Shown: positions 35,275 to 44,610, counted from the stretch's first letter. The stretch is DNA of 64,000 bases from Achromobacter sp. Root83 (GCF_001428845.1 NZ_LMIU01000028.1:1-64000); one strand, 5' to 3'. Numbers and translations are program-made. The notes: generated by a model from the sequence alone, not told the origin.

Positions 35275-38200
35275 TCAATTACCTTGCTTCGGTCGATGGG
35301 CTGGCAAATCGTCGGCCAATGGCCGCCGCACCCGTCGCTGGTTGTGGAAACCCGCATTGGCCCATTGCACGCCGTCGTCCAGGAAACTGTAGATGACCGG
35401 GATGACTAACAAGCTCAGGAAAGTCGAGGTGATCAGTCCGCCGATCACGACGATGGCCATTGGCGCACGGAAGCTTGGATCGCCGCCCCAGCCCAGGGCG
35501 ACCGGAAGCATGCCGGCACCCATCGCAATGGTGGTCATCACGATGGGCCGTGCCCGCTTGCGGCAGGCGTCGAGGATGGCCGCCGTGCGGCCAAGGCCGT
35601 ATTCCTGGCGCGCGATGATGATGTAGTCCACAAGTAGGATCGAGTTCTTCGTCGTGACCCCCATCAGCATGATCAAGCCGATCATCGAGGGCATGGAAAG
35701 CGCCGAACCGGTCAGGAACAGGGCCAGGAAGGCGCCGGGCACCGACAGCATGAGACCGGCAAGGATCGTGGCCGGCTGCATGAAGCCCCTGAGCAGCAGG
35801 ACCAGAACCATGTAGATGCACAACACACCAGTCAGCATTGCCACGCCGAAACCTATTGCGAGTTCCGCCATGTCCTCTGCGTCGCCAAGCGCGCTGCGCA
35901 TGATGCCGGGCGGCAAGTCCCGCACGCTCGGCAGGGCCAGCACAGCCTGCTCCACCTCCCCGAGGGGCCGGCCATCGAGCTGGATCTCGACGTTGACGTT
36001 GCGCACGCGGTTTAAGCGCGTGATCTCCGAAGGACCGCTACCAACTTCGAGGGTCGCGACGTTCTCCAAGGCTACCGGACCGCGTGCTCCGGGCACCGGC
36101 AGGCGCTTGAGCGTCTCGACATTCCGGCGCGCGGCATCGCTGAGCCGAACCACCACGGGCACCTGCCGCTCGTTCAAGTCAAGTTTGGCCAGTTCCTGCT
36201 CGTAGTCGCCGATGGTGGCGACGCGCAGCGTCTCGGCGATGGTCGAGGAAGTGACGCCCAGGTCGGCGGCGCGCGCGAAGTCGGGTCGAACCACCCACTC
36301 GGGACGCACCAGGCTGGCCGTAGATGTGATCGCGCCAATTCCCGGGATGGTTCGCAGGTCGCGCTCGACCTGCAGCGCATGCCGCTCCAGCGCACGGCTG
36401 TCTTCGCCAGAAAGCACTAGTACATAGTTCTCGCTCGAATCGCCCATTCCCACTTTAACGCGCACACCTGGCAGGAATTCCAACGATGCGCGCAGTTGCC
36501 GCTCGATCTCTTGCTTGCGCAGGCCCGCGCGCTCCTTGCGATGCGTCAGGTTCAGCGTAAGCACCGCCGTGCGCACATTCGAGGCGGAGGCGGATGCTGG
36601 TTCCGACGGATCGCCACCCGTGCTGCCACCACCGATGGCCGTATAGACCATGCGCACGTGCGCGTTCTGAGCCAGCGCCGCACGGGCCTGCTTGGCCAGG
36701 GCGATCGTGTCGCGCAGTTCGCTGCCCGGCGGGAGGGTCAGCGTCACCTGCGTCTGCGAATCGTCGTCCGGCGGGATGAAGGTGGCGGGCAGCACCAAGG
36801 CAAGCCCCAGTCCGCCAATGAACAGGGCTGCGGCTGTCGTCGCGGTCGCCGCGCGATGGCGCAGGCACCAGTCCGTCCAGACCAGGTAGCGGCGCATCCA
36901 GTTCGGCTGGCGGGCGGTGCGCTTCACCGGGGCACGCAGCAAATAGGCCGCCATCATAGGGGTAAGCATGCGGGCAACAACAAGCGAGAAGAACACCGCG
37001 CCCGCTGCCGTCCAGCCGAACTGCACGAAGAACTTTCCGGCGGTTCCGCCCATGAAGGCAGTCGGCAGAAAGACCGCGATCAGTGTGAACGTCGTTGCGA
37101 TGACCGCCAGCCCGATCTCGGCGGCAGCGTCCTTCGACGCCTGAAACGGATTCTTTCCCATCAACAAGTGCCGTTCGATGTTCTCGACTTCGACGATGGC
37201 GTCGTCGACCAACGCGCCGACTACCAGCGACAGGGACAGCAAGGTGACAATGTTAAGCGTGAACCCCATCCAGTGCATCAACGCAAAGGTCGGGATCACG
37301 GAAAGCGGCAAGGCCACCGCCGCGACAAGGGTCGCGCGCCAGTCGCGCAGGAACAGGAAGACCACCAGCACCGCGAGTGCTCCCCCTTCGTAGAGCAGCC
37401 ACATCGAGGCGGTGTAGCTCTCGGCCACCGGCTCGACGACATTGAACGCCTCTGTGACCGTGATCTCGGGATGCAGGGTCCGCATCCCGGCCAATGCGTG
37501 GCGCACGCCCTTGGCGACGTCGATCTCCCCGTATCCCTTGGCGCGCATGATCTCGAAGCCCACCACTGGCATTCCGTCGAGGAAGGCGGCCGTACGTTGC
37601 TCGGCCACTGTGTCGCTGACCGTCGCGACTTGGTCGAGCCGGATGCGACGCCCGTCTCCGAGCGCCAGTTCGATGGCGCCGAGCTCCTCGGCCGTCTGTA
37701 CCGTGGCGATCGTGCGCACCGAATGCTCAGCGCCGCCGAAGCCGACGCGGCCGCCCGATGCCTCCTGCTGCACTTGCCTTAGCTGACGCGAGATGTCGGC
37801 TGCCGTCGAACGCAAGGCGAGCAGGCGGTCCGGATCGAGATTCACGCTCACTTCACGGTTGACGCCGCCGACGCGAGACACGCTGCCCACGCCCGGCACT
37901 GCCCGCAAAGTCTTGCTGATCTGGTTGTCGACGAACCAGGACAAGGCCTCGTCATCCATGCGCTTTGATGCGACGGTGTAGGTCAGAATCGGCGAACCTG
38001 CGAGCTCGGCCTTCTTGATTACCGGGTCACGCAAGTTGGCGGGCAGGTCAGCGCGAACGCGGGAGACGGCGTCGCGCACGTCATCCACGGCCTCCTGCGT
38101 CGGCTTGTCGAGCCGAAACTCGACCGTGATGCTGACCTCGCCGTCGGTCAGGGTGCTCTTGATGTGCTTGACACCCTGCATCGTCGCCAGCGAGTTCTCG

Positions 38201-38406
38201 ATCCTACGGGCGACTTCGGTTTCCAACTGTGAGGGCGAGGCGCCCGGCAAGGATGCCGACACGGTGACCGTGGGCACATCGATGTCCGGAAAGTTCTGAA
38301 TCTTCATGGCCGAGAAGGCCATCAGTCCAGCGAGTGTCAGCAGTACGAATAACAGGATGACCTGGATCGGGTTGCGAATGGCCCAGGAAGAAACATTCAG
38401 GTTCAT
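35275..38406 (-). CDS. RND-superfamily (HAE1-type) efflux pump, inner-membrane subunit
   Basis: A 1043-residue RND transporter of normal length with two repeats of one plus five membrane helices and two large periplasmic loops. Opening IRNPIQVILLFVLLTLAGL; the proton-relay Asp pair is in GALVDDAIVEVENIER, and the helix-10 Lys is in GVTTKNSILLVDYI. It exports drugs, detergents or other hydrophobic compounds by proton exchange as a trimer bridged by the adaptor to the outer-membrane factor. The start overlaps the adaptor stop by 4 bases (ATGA on the minus strand). Last gene of the minus-strand efflux operon. Confidence 0.93.
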   Translation of the reverse strand: MNLNVSSWAIRNPIQVILLFVLLTLAGLMAFSAMKIQNFPDIDVPTVTVSASLPGASPSQLETEVARRIENSLATMQGVKHIKSTLTDGEVSITVEFRLDKPTQEAVDDVRDAVSRVRADLPANLRDPVIKKAELAGSPILTYTVASKRMDDEALSWFVDNQISKTLRAVPGVGSVSRVGGVNREVSVNLDPDRLLALRSTAADISRQLRQVQQEASGGRVGFGGAEHSVRTIATVQTAEELGAIELALGDGRRIRLDQVATVSDTVAEQRTAAFLDGMPVVGFEIMRAKGYGEIDVAKGVRHALAGMRTLHPEITVTEAFNVVEPVAESYTASMWLLYEGGALAVLVVFLFLRDWRATLVAAVALPLSVIPTFALMHWMGFTLNIVTLLSLSLVVGALVDDAIVEVENIERHLLMGKNPFQASKDAAAEIGLAVIATTFTLIAVFLPTAFMGGTAGKFFVQFGWTAAGAVFFSLVVARMLTPMMAAYLLRAPVKRTARQPNWMRRYLVWTDWCLRHRAATATTAAALFIGGLGLALVLPATFIPPDDDSQTQVTLTLPPGSELRDTIALAKQARAALAQNAHVRMVYTAIGGGSTGGDPSEPASASASNVRTAVLTLNLTHRKERAGLRKQEIERQLRASLEFLPGVRVKVGMGDSSENYVLVLSGEDSRALERHALQVERDLRTIPGIGAITSTASLVRPEWVVRPDFARAADLGVTSSTIAETLRVATIGDYEQELAKLDLNERQVPVVVRLSDAARRNVETLKRLPVPGARGPVALENVATLEVGSGPSEITRLNRVRNVNVEIQLDGRPLGEVEQAVLALPSVRDLPPGIMRSALGDAEDMAELAIGFGVAMLTGVLCIYMVLVLLLRGFMQPATILAGLMLSVPGAFLALFLTGSALSMPSMIGLIMLMGVTTKNSILLVDYIIIARQEYGLGRTAAILDACRKRARPIVMTTIAMGAGMLPVALGWGGDPSFRAPMAIVVIGGLITSTFLSLLVIPVIYSFLDDGVQWANAGFHNQRRVRRPLADDLPAHRPKQGN

Positions 38407-39590
38407 CGCACACCCTCCTTGCTGGCCAGCGTCGGAGGCCGTGACGTTGCTGGCGAGTCCGCAGGCGACGCAGTGTTTGGCGTACCGGTCACACGCACGA
38501 GGTCGCCATCACCCAGAAAGGCCACGCCGGAAGCGACGACGCGATCCTCCTTGTTGAGACCGCTGGTGATCTCGACGCGATCACCCGAGCGGCGTCCTGG
38601 CGTGACCTTGGTTTGGATGACCCGGGAATCCTGTCCGATGCGCATCACGTAGCTGAAGCCCTCGCGCAACTGCACCGCGCTTTGAGGCAGCGCCATCACT
38701 TCGCTAGCGCCAATTTCGAACTCGCCGCGTGCAAACATTCCTGCGCGCGCGGTGTCGCTGGCGGGTAGGTCCACATACACCAGGCCGTTGCGGGTTTGGA
38801 TGTCGATCACAGGCGACAGCATCCGCAGGCGGCCTTCGAGGATGCCCCCTCCGGTTGGCGTGACCCTGACCTTCTGACCAGGTTTGAGCCTGGCTAGCTC
38901 TGTGGCCACCACCTCTGCACGCCATTCGAGCCTGCCGCCCCGAATAAGGCGGAACAACTCCTGCCCCGCGGGCAGTACGGCGCCGATCGTCGCCGCACGC
39001 GCGGAAATGACACCATCATCCGGCGCTGTGATTCGGGTCTGGGCGAGACGAAGCCACTGTGCTTTCTCGACGGCTTTGGCGGCATCGAACCGCGCCCGCG
39101 CCGTGCGCTCCGCGCTGAGGTACTGCTGGATCTGCTGCGCAGACAATGCGCCGCTCTCTTGCAACACACGGGCGCGCTGGGCATTGGCGGCGGCTTCGAC
39201 CAGCGCCGCGTCGGCCTCGGCAACCGCCGCGCGGGTTTTCGCCAATTCGGCTTCAACCGTATCCGCGGCGAACGTCGCCAGCAGCTGCCCTCGGCGCACT
39301 GTGTCCCCCACATTGACTTTGACTTCGATCAGGCGCAGGCCGTTAGCCTCCGTGCCGATACTGGCCTCCTGCCAAGCCATGACGTTGCCGCTGGCCGAGA
39401 CCCAGTTAGGAAATGTCGTGGACCGCAGCCTTTCAACGGCTACAGTCAAGGACGGCTGTCCTGTCGCAGGTGCCGCGGCTTCCTGTTCAGGCGTGTTGCG
39501 GTCCGCCGTCGCGAGCGCGACCGCGATGACGACGCCGGCGAGTGCGATGCCGGCGGCAATAAGTGCGAATTTCTGTGGTGTTTTCATCAT
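38403..39590 (-). CDS. RND efflux periplasmic adaptor (membrane-fusion protein)
   Basis: A 395-residue adaptor: N-terminal membrane anchor (LIAAGIALAGVVIAVALATA), lipoyl half-motif VSASGNVMAWQEASIGTEAN, an alpha-helical hairpin rich in Ala and Gln (about 105-175), the second lipoyl half APDDGVISAR, and beta-barrel and membrane-proximal parts. No lipobox Cys is seen, so it is anchored by a helix. The ATG at 39590 shares its A with the TGA of the small upstream gene (TGATG), marking translational coupling; a second ATG follows directly. Confidence 0.92.
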   Translation of the reverse strand: MMKTPQKFALIAAGIALAGVVIAVALATADRNTPEQEAAAPATGQPSLTVAVERLRSTTFPNWVSASGNVMAWQEASIGTEANGLRLIEVKVNVGDTVRRGQLLATFAADTVEAELAKTRAAVAEADAALVEAAANAQRARVLQESGALSAQQIQQYLSAERTARARFDAAKAVEKAQWLRLAQTRITAPDDGVISARAATIGAVLPAGQELFRLIRGGRLEWRAEVVATELARLKPGQKVRVTPTGGGILEGRLRMLSPVIDIQTRNGLVYVDLPASDTARAGMFARGEFEIGASEVMALPQSAVQLREGFSYVMRIGQDSRVIQTKVTPGRRSGDRVEITSGLNKEDRVVASGVAFLGDGDLVRVTGTPNTASPADSPATSRPPTLASKEGVR

Positions 39591-39805
39591 CAAATCCGAG
39601 GTATGGGGCTTTGAACGGGGGTGCCCAGAAGCGGCCGCCGGCACGAGGAGTGGCTTCCGCCACTCGGGTTGGAGATTGGCCAGTACGCATGCCCCTGCAC
39701 GCTTGGACGAGCTCGCGCCACGGCATATGCACCGAACGCCAGGATGCCCAGCACAGCGAACGCCTGGAAGGCGACGGCTAATACCTGTATGCGCTTCGTG
39801 CCCAT
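39590..39805 (-). CDS. small single-pass membrane protein embedded in the efflux operon
   Basis: A 71-residue frame between the outer-membrane factor and adaptor genes. MGTKRIQ is followed by one hydrophobic helix (about 7-29: QVLAVAFQAFAVLGILAFGA) and a polar, Pro/Ser-rich tail with one Cys. GAGG lies 8 bases before the ATG. The start follows the outer-membrane-factor stop by 2 bases (TGAGCATG) and the stop overlaps the adaptor start by one base (TGATG). Such exact packing is a strong sign of a real, coupled gene in a space that would otherwise be an unexplained 217-base gap. It could be a small pump accessory such as AcrZ-like peptides, though no homology is visible. Confidence 0.6.
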   Translation of the reverse strand: MGTKRIQVLAVAFQAFAVLGILAFGAYAVARARPSVQGHAYWPISNPSGGSHSSCRRPLLGTPVQSPIPRI

Positions 39806-39807
39806 GC

Positions 39808-41370
39808 TCAATACCTCGAATGCCGCGGCCTGGCGGATTCGCCAGCGCCAGGAATGCTGCCCGGCATGGACACGGCAGTCGAGCCCGAATGACCGCCCAG
39901 GAGATCCCCTGCAGGGGACGACCAGCCGCCGCCCATCGAGCGATACAGGGAAACCCAGGCCAACAAACGCTCCCGGCGCAGGTCGATCAAGGCGCTCTGG
40001 GCGGAGACCAGGCTGCGGCGTGCATCTTCCAGGTCGAACAGGCTGGCCATTCCCACGTCGTAGCTCGTAGCCGTGGCCCGGAACGAGCGCTCGAACCCGT
40101 CTACGGCTACGCTGGCGCTTTCGCTGAGCCGCGCCGTGCTCTCCAGCGTGACCAGAGCACCTTCCACTTCCTGGATCGCTGTGCGTAGACGCGCCGTATA
40201 GACCGTGGTGGCGGATTCGTAGCGGACTTTTGCAGCCTGGGCGTTGGCCCGCCGCACCCCCCCGTCGAACAGAGGAAAGGTGATGGCGATCGGGCCGACA
40301 TTCCAGACCGTTCCATCGGTGCTGACACCGAGACTGGACACGCGCGTGGCGCCGATGCTGCCGGCCACCGTAATGCGGGGCCACCGCTGGGCGTCGGCTT
40401 GCGTCGAGTCAGCGCTGGCGGCGGCGACGTTCCGCCCGGCCGCATAAATGTCTGGGCGTTGCGCAAGCACTTCGGCCGGCACCGTATTCACGCTCAACTC
40501 GGCTGGCTGGGGCAGTTGAGCAGTCTTTTCGGCGAGTTCGCGCCGCAGGGCCGGCTCGTCCTGGGCGGTCAAGGCCACGAGCGCCTTGATCAGAAGATCG
40601 CACCGAGCCTGGCGTTCCACCAGAGCCATTTCACCTTGGGCCGCGCTGGCTCGCGCAAGATCCGCTGTCGCCGGCGACCGAATGCCGCCCGCAGCGCCTA
40701 GCTCCGTAAGGCGAGATGTTTGCACACGGGAGGCTGTGTCGAGCCGGGCTTGCTGAACGTGCGCCTCGCAGGCCCGCAGCTCAACGTAGCTCTTCGCCAC
40801 CTCGGCCGCGACCGAGACACGGGCGTCATGCCACCCTGCCTGGCTGGATGCAAGCCTCGCTTGGGCGGCAGCGAGGCCGGCGCGGTTGGCCCCGAAGAGG
40901 TCCAACTCCCACGCGGCCAGTAAGTCCAGCGACGCGACCTTGCCTGCAGGGGTGGCCAGTTCCGAACGCCCCCTCGTTGCGCTTGCGGCGATGTCCAAAG
41001 AAGGCAGCAACGCCGCGCCGCTGCTCACACTCGATGCCCTGGCGTCGGCCATGTTGGCGGTGGCTTGGGCAAGTGTCGGACTGGCACGCTGAGCCGCCTC
41101 GATCAGACGAGACATGAGCGGGTCGTCAAACTGAGACCACCACTGCCGCAGATCATCGGTCCGTCCACCGTGCGGCAGCGGTGCGTGCCATTGTGTGGCT
41201 ACTTGCGCGTGGGCGCCTTCTGGCACCAAGACTGGTGTGGTCGATGCGCAACCAGCGAGCACGAGTGGCACACCAATGGCTGCGCACGACACAAGGCCGC
41301 GGGCCACCCGGCGCGACTCGTGAAACAGAGCCAATAAGCGAGTGTGTTGAAACCTGGATTGGACGGTCAT
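39808..41370 (-). CDS. outer-membrane efflux lipoprotein (NodT/OprM type)
   Basis: A 520-residue TolC-like outer-membrane factor. The signal peptide ends in the lipobox LVLAGCAST, so the mature protein is lipid-anchored. Two repeat halves follow, with the NodT-type phrases QWWSQFDDPLMSRLIEAAQ, LAAWELDLFG, LAQRPDIYAAGRNVAAA and WPRITVAGSIG. It forms the trimeric outer-membrane duct for the RND pump. The ATG at 41370 gives a normal signal peptide; a TTG at 41415 is in frame but gives an unlikely leader. First gene of the minus-strand efflux operon. Confidence 0.9.
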   Translation of the reverse strand: MTVQSRFQHTRLLALFHESRRVARGLVSCAAIGVPLVLAGCASTTPVLVPEGAHAQVATQWHAPLPHGGRTDDLRQWWSQFDDPLMSRLIEAAQRASPTLAQATANMADARASSVSSGAALLPSLDIAASATRGRSELATPAGKVASLDLLAAWELDLFGANRAGLAAAQARLASSQAGWHDARVSVAAEVAKSYVELRACEAHVQQARLDTASRVQTSRLTELGAAGGIRSPATADLARASAAQGEMALVERQARCDLLIKALVALTAQDEPALRRELAEKTAQLPQPAELSVNTVPAEVLAQRPDIYAAGRNVAAASADSTQADAQRWPRITVAGSIGATRVSSLGVSTDGTVWNVGPIAITFPLFDGGVRRANAQAAKVRYESATTVYTARLRTAIQEVEGALVTLESTARLSESASVAVDGFERSFRATATSYDVGMASLFDLEDARRSLVSAQSALIDLRRERLLAWVSLYRSMGGGWSSPAGDLLGGHSGSTAVSMPGSIPGAGESARPRHSRY

Positions 41371-41446
41371 TGAATGGGCTCTGGGAGGCTCGCGCGCCTT
41401 CGCCTTGATCTGCAATGAACGGGACTATCTGGCCGTGCGGCTTTCT

Positions 41447-41513
41447 GAACACTTACCGGGATGCACCAAGCCGCCTCGAGATCAGATCCTGGATCGGGTA
41501 AGTGTTCGGTAAG
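41447..41513. promoter_or_regulatory. inverted/direct GGTAAG repeats between divergent efflux and two-component operons
   Basis: GAACACTTACC (41447-41457) is exactly mirrored by GGTAAGTGTTC (41497-41507). The right arm runs into a second GGTAAG (41508-41513 region), giving GGTAAG-N5-GGTAAG with 11-base periodicity, the usual form for OmpR/PmrA-type response-regulator dimers. On the minus strand the left arm gives GGTAAG-N5-AGAAAG, a weaker copy directed to the efflux operon. The linked response regulator is the natural ligand. Confidence 0.6.
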
Positions 41514-41561
41514 ACGAGGGGCTGGAACATCGGGTTTTTCAACACCAATGAGGCCCCACTC

Positions 41562-42389
41562 ATGCGCCCTTCCCTAGTCTCACCCGCCCGCTTCCAAACC
41601 AACACCTTCAGCCTCGCCCGCGCTTCTGCTCTCGCAACGGCGCTTATCTGCTCCGTTCCGGCTTTCGCCGAGGAGCCCGCGGGAGACGGACATTCAGAGA
41701 CGTCTTGGTCGTTGGGTGTGGGCGTCATCAGCGAGCAGAAGCCCTACACGGGAATAGATCGGGAATACATGCCGCTGCCCTTGATTCAGTTCGAGAACAA
41801 GTATGTCCACATCTTCGGACCTCAGATCGGACTCAAGCTGCCCGGTCTCGATATCAGTGACTCTCAGCGACTCGATTTCAGCATCGTGGGCAAGTACGAT
41901 GGAAGCGGTTACAAGGCCAAGGATGCTCCCATCCTGGACGGCATGAGCAAGCGTAAAAGTGGCTTTTGGGCTGGAGCCGAAGCGGAATGGAAGAACGACG
42001 TGGTGGATGTGAAGGCTACGTGGCTTGCCGACGTATCAGGCAACAGCAAGGGCCAGACATTCAGCCTCGGCTTGGAGCGGTCGTGGCATTTCGGCGGAAG
42101 CATGATGCTCACCCCGCGTGTGGAAGCCACCTGGTACGACAAGAAGTACGTCGATTACTATTTCGGGGTTCGCGACAGCGAAGCCCGCGCTGGCCGCTCT
42201 GCCTATACCGGGAAAGCCGGCACCGCCATCGAGGTGGGCGTGCGTGGCGTCTACCTGTTCGATCAACGGCACTCAATGTTCCTGGATGTGGGCATATCGA
42301 GCCTGCCAAAAGGAATCAAGGACAGCCCGCTGGTGGATCGCTCTACTGAAAACCGTGTGATGCTGGGATATATGTACCGCTTCCGATGA
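41562..42389 (+). CDS. MipA/OmpV-family outer-membrane protein
   Basis: A 275-residue outer-membrane protein: signal peptide to about residue 36 (ATALICSVPAFA, then EEP), then SWSLGVGVISEQKPYTGID and a barrel ending in Arg after YMYRF. MipA/OmpV proteins are barrels or scaffolds, often induced by antimicrobials together with two-component systems. The ATG follows ATGAGG by 8 bases; a GTG at 41502 would overlap the operator. Its stop overlaps the response-regulator start (ATGA), so the three genes form one operon. Confidence 0.88.
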   Translation: MRPSLVSPARFQTNTFSLARASALATALICSVPAFAEEPAGDGHSETSWSLGVGVISEQKPYTGIDREYMPLPLIQFENKYVHIFGPQIGLKLPGLDISDSQRLDFSIVGKYDGSGYKAKDAPILDGMSKRKSGFWAGAEAEWKNDVVDVKATWLADVSGNSKGQTFSLGLERSWHFGGSMMLTPRVEATWYDKKYVDYYFGVRDSEARAGRSAYTGKAGTAIEVGVRGVYLFDQRHSMFLDVGISSLPKGIKDSPLVDRSTENRVMLGYMYRFR

Positions 42390-43072
42390 GCCGAATACTC
42401 CTGATCGAAGACCACGAGCGGCTCGCCGGGCTGATACGTAAAGGCCTGGTGGCCGCAGGACTCGGCGTTGATGTGGCTGACCGCATCGACGCCGCATGGA
42501 CTGCTGTCCAACAGATGTCATACCAAGCCTTGGTCCTTGATCGGGGATTACCGGATGGGGATGGGCTTGTCTTGCTGCAGAAGCTGCGCAGCGCCGGCGT
42601 TCATGTGCCTTGCCTCGTACTGACTGCTCGCGATGCGCTGCATGACCGGGTTGAGGGCCTCGAAGCCGGAGCCGACGACTACCTGCCAAAGCCGTTCGCC
42701 ATGGACGAGATGGTGGCGCGTGTGCGGGCCTTACTACGCCGCCCCGTGGAGTTCCGCCCGCTCGACCCCACCCACGGCGATCTGACGCTTCGCGCCAACG
42801 CGAGTGTTCTGTGCAGCGGAGACCAGAGCATCACCCTAGCCCCGGCGGAGATTCAGATCATGCGGCTATTCTTGCGCAAGCATGAGGAGGTCGTGCGGCG
42901 CAATGCACTGGAGGCGGCAGCATGGGGGTTGAGCGATGCGGTCACGCCAAACGCGCTGGATGTGGCCCTTCATCGTATTCGCCGCAAGCTGATCGCCATC
43001 GGTTCGCGCCAGCGAATAGTCAATGTCAGAGGTCTTGGTTATGCGCTTCGTGAACATGAATCGGCTGAATAG
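42386..43072 (+). CDS. OmpR/QseB-type response regulator
   Basis: A 228-residue regulator: receiver domain (1-120) with acidic pair Glu8/Asp9, phospho-acceptor Asp52 (LVLDRGLPDGDG), Thr in LTAR and Lys in LPKPF, then an OmpR-type winged helix (about 130-225, VTPNALDVALHRIRRKL, RIVNVRGLGYAL). It should bind tandem direct repeats upstream of its own operon and the divergent efflux operon. Its start overlaps the mipA-like stop and its end overlaps the kinase gene. Confidence 0.92.
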   Translation: MSRILLIEDHERLAGLIRKGLVAAGLGVDVADRIDAAWTAVQQMSYQALVLDRGLPDGDGLVLLQKLRSAGVHVPCLVLTARDALHDRVEGLEAGADDYLPKPFAMDEMVARVRALLRRPVEFRPLDPTHGDLTLRANASVLCSGDQSITLAPAEIQIMRLFLRKHEEVVRRNALEAAAWGLSDAVTPNALDVALHRIRRKLIAIGSRQRIVNVRGLGYALREHESAE

Positions 43073-44423
43073 CCTGAGTTTCAAGGTCCTGCTGGCCTAT
43101 GTGTCCGCAATGGTGCTTAGCATCGCACTGCTCGTGATTGCCGCAGTTGTGGCGCTCCAGAGCGATGCGCTGGCCCGGATGGACCTGGCTGAGCTCGCGA
43201 AGGACATGGCGGCCAAGATCAGATTCGACGGCAATGGCAGGCCTGCGGGGCTGGAGGCGGAAGAGGACGATTTTGCATGGGCTTACGAAAGTCTCCAGCG
43301 CGAAACGGCGTATCGCGTCCTGGACGAAGCGGGAGACGTGGCACTTCTGTCGAGTGCGGGTAAGGCGTTCTGGCCGGCTGGCGGAGACGCGCTTCGATTG
43401 GCGCCTGGACGCTTCGCCTTCGAACGCGGTGAAACGACCATGCTCGGCGTCACCGAGCCTATCGAGCACAGTGGGAAAGCCTGGTATTTTCAGGTCGCGG
43501 CCAGCACGAGGCTGATGAACCTTCTCCACCATGTTGCGCTACCTCTTGTTGTGGCCGGCATTGTGGTGTTCAGCCTCGTTCTGCTTGTTGCCCTAGGTCT
43601 GTCCGCCTACATCACATTGCGCTACACCCTCAAGCCACTGCGGGATGTATCGGAGTCCGCTGCGGCCATCTCTCCGCGTTCCATCCATGCCCGTCTGAAC
43701 ACGGAAGCTGTTCCTTTGGAGATTGCCCCTCTTGTTGCCAGCTTCAATCGGGTCTTGGAGCGTCTTGAGCAAGGCTATCGCGTGCAGCAGGAGTTTCTCG
43801 GCAACGCGGCCCACGAGTTGAAGACACCTCTCGCGTTGATCCGTGCGCAGATCGACTTGAAAGAGGATGGCAAAAACGATAATGCCTCATTGTTGGGCGA
43901 CGTCGAATACATGTCGCGCCAAGTGCAGCAGTTGCTGCTCCTGGCCGAAGCCAGCGAAGTCTATAACTACCAGATCGCCCCAGTCCGCCTTCATGAGATT
44001 GCCGATGATACCGTTTCCTACCTGCAACGCATGGCCGAGGCTGCCGATGTGCGCCTGCTAGTGGCCGCTGCCGACGATACCGTGGTCTGGGACGCAGATC
44101 GCGGAGCCTTGTTCACTTTGCTGAAGAATTTGCTGGAAAACGCCATTCAGCATGCTCCCGCGCGAACAGAGGTCAGCGTGGATATCAAAAGCGATGCGGT
44201 GATCGTGCGTGATTGCGGGCCAGGCGTCGATGCCGAGCAACTCCCTCTGTTGTTCGAGCGATTCTGGCGTGGGGCACATCGGCGTGACCACGGTGCGGGA
44301 CTGGGGCTGGCCATTTGCCAGGAGATTGCTTTGGCGCATGGGTGGCGCCTTGCGGCCGAGCGGGCCGAACGGGGATTGCAGTTCCGGCTGTCGAATACGC
44401 AGGGGAGCGAGGCGTCGCCGTAG
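43041..44423 (+). CDS. sensor histidine kinase (QseC/PmrB-like)
   Basis: A 460-residue kinase with two membrane helices (about 17-39 and 165-192) enclosing a roughly 125-residue periplasmic sensor. A HAMP-like stretch, the H-box GNAAHELKTPLAL (His258), N-box LLKNLLENAIQHA, and glycine boxes DCGPGVD and GAGLGLAIC follow, all intact. It phosphorylates the adjacent regulator. AGAGG lies 9 bases before the ATG at 43041; starts at 43023 or 43056 are also open. The signal sensed is unknown; linkage to an RND pump and MipA-like protein points to envelope stress or an antimicrobial. Confidence 0.88.
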   Translation: MRFVNMNRLNSLSFKVLLAYVSAMVLSIALLVIAAVVALQSDALARMDLAELAKDMAAKIRFDGNGRPAGLEAEEDDFAWAYESLQRETAYRVLDEAGDVALLSSAGKAFWPAGGDALRLAPGRFAFERGETTMLGVTEPIEHSGKAWYFQVAASTRLMNLLHHVALPLVVAGIVVFSLVLLVALGLSAYITLRYTLKPLRDVSESAAAISPRSIHARLNTEAVPLEIAPLVASFNRVLERLEQGYRVQQEFLGNAAHELKTPLALIRAQIDLKEDGKNDNASLLGDVEYMSRQVQQLLLLAEASEVYNYQIAPVRLHEIADDTVSYLQRMAEAADVRLLVAAADDTVVWDADRGALFTLLKNLLENAIQHAPARTEVSVDIKSDAVIVRDCGPGVDAEQLPLLFERFWRGAHRRDHGAGLGLAICQEIALAHGWRLAAERAERGLQFRLSNTQGSEASP

Positions 44424-44610
44424 ACGCGGCGGTGCAGGATCTGTCGATGGCGTTCAAGAAGGCGCTGATCGAAGGGGCCCTGGGCGCGGAACTGGGCCAC
44501 CATCCGGGCTATCCGGCGGACGGCGAGCGCCCCGAGCCGGTAGACCTGCGCGCGATGAACGGAACGGCCAACTGCTTCAAAAACCGCTGCAGGTCCGTCA
44601 AGGGGCATTG
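44424..44610 (+). pseudogene. IS256-type transposase remnant (N-terminal fragment)
   Basis: From about 44435 the frame reads QDLSMAFKKALIEGALGAEL, GHHPGYPADG and MNGTAN, which matches the N-terminal part of IS256/mutator transposases (LxKALxERALxAELxxHLGY, NxRNGTxxKT). After NGTA the match breaks; a shift of frame would continue as SKTAAGPS. No catalytic core and no inverted repeats remain, so this is a decayed fragment. It lies between the kinase gene and the next regulator gene, at the probable edge of the acquired efflux block. The 297 bases from 44424 to 44720 hold nothing else I can name. Confidence 0.5.
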
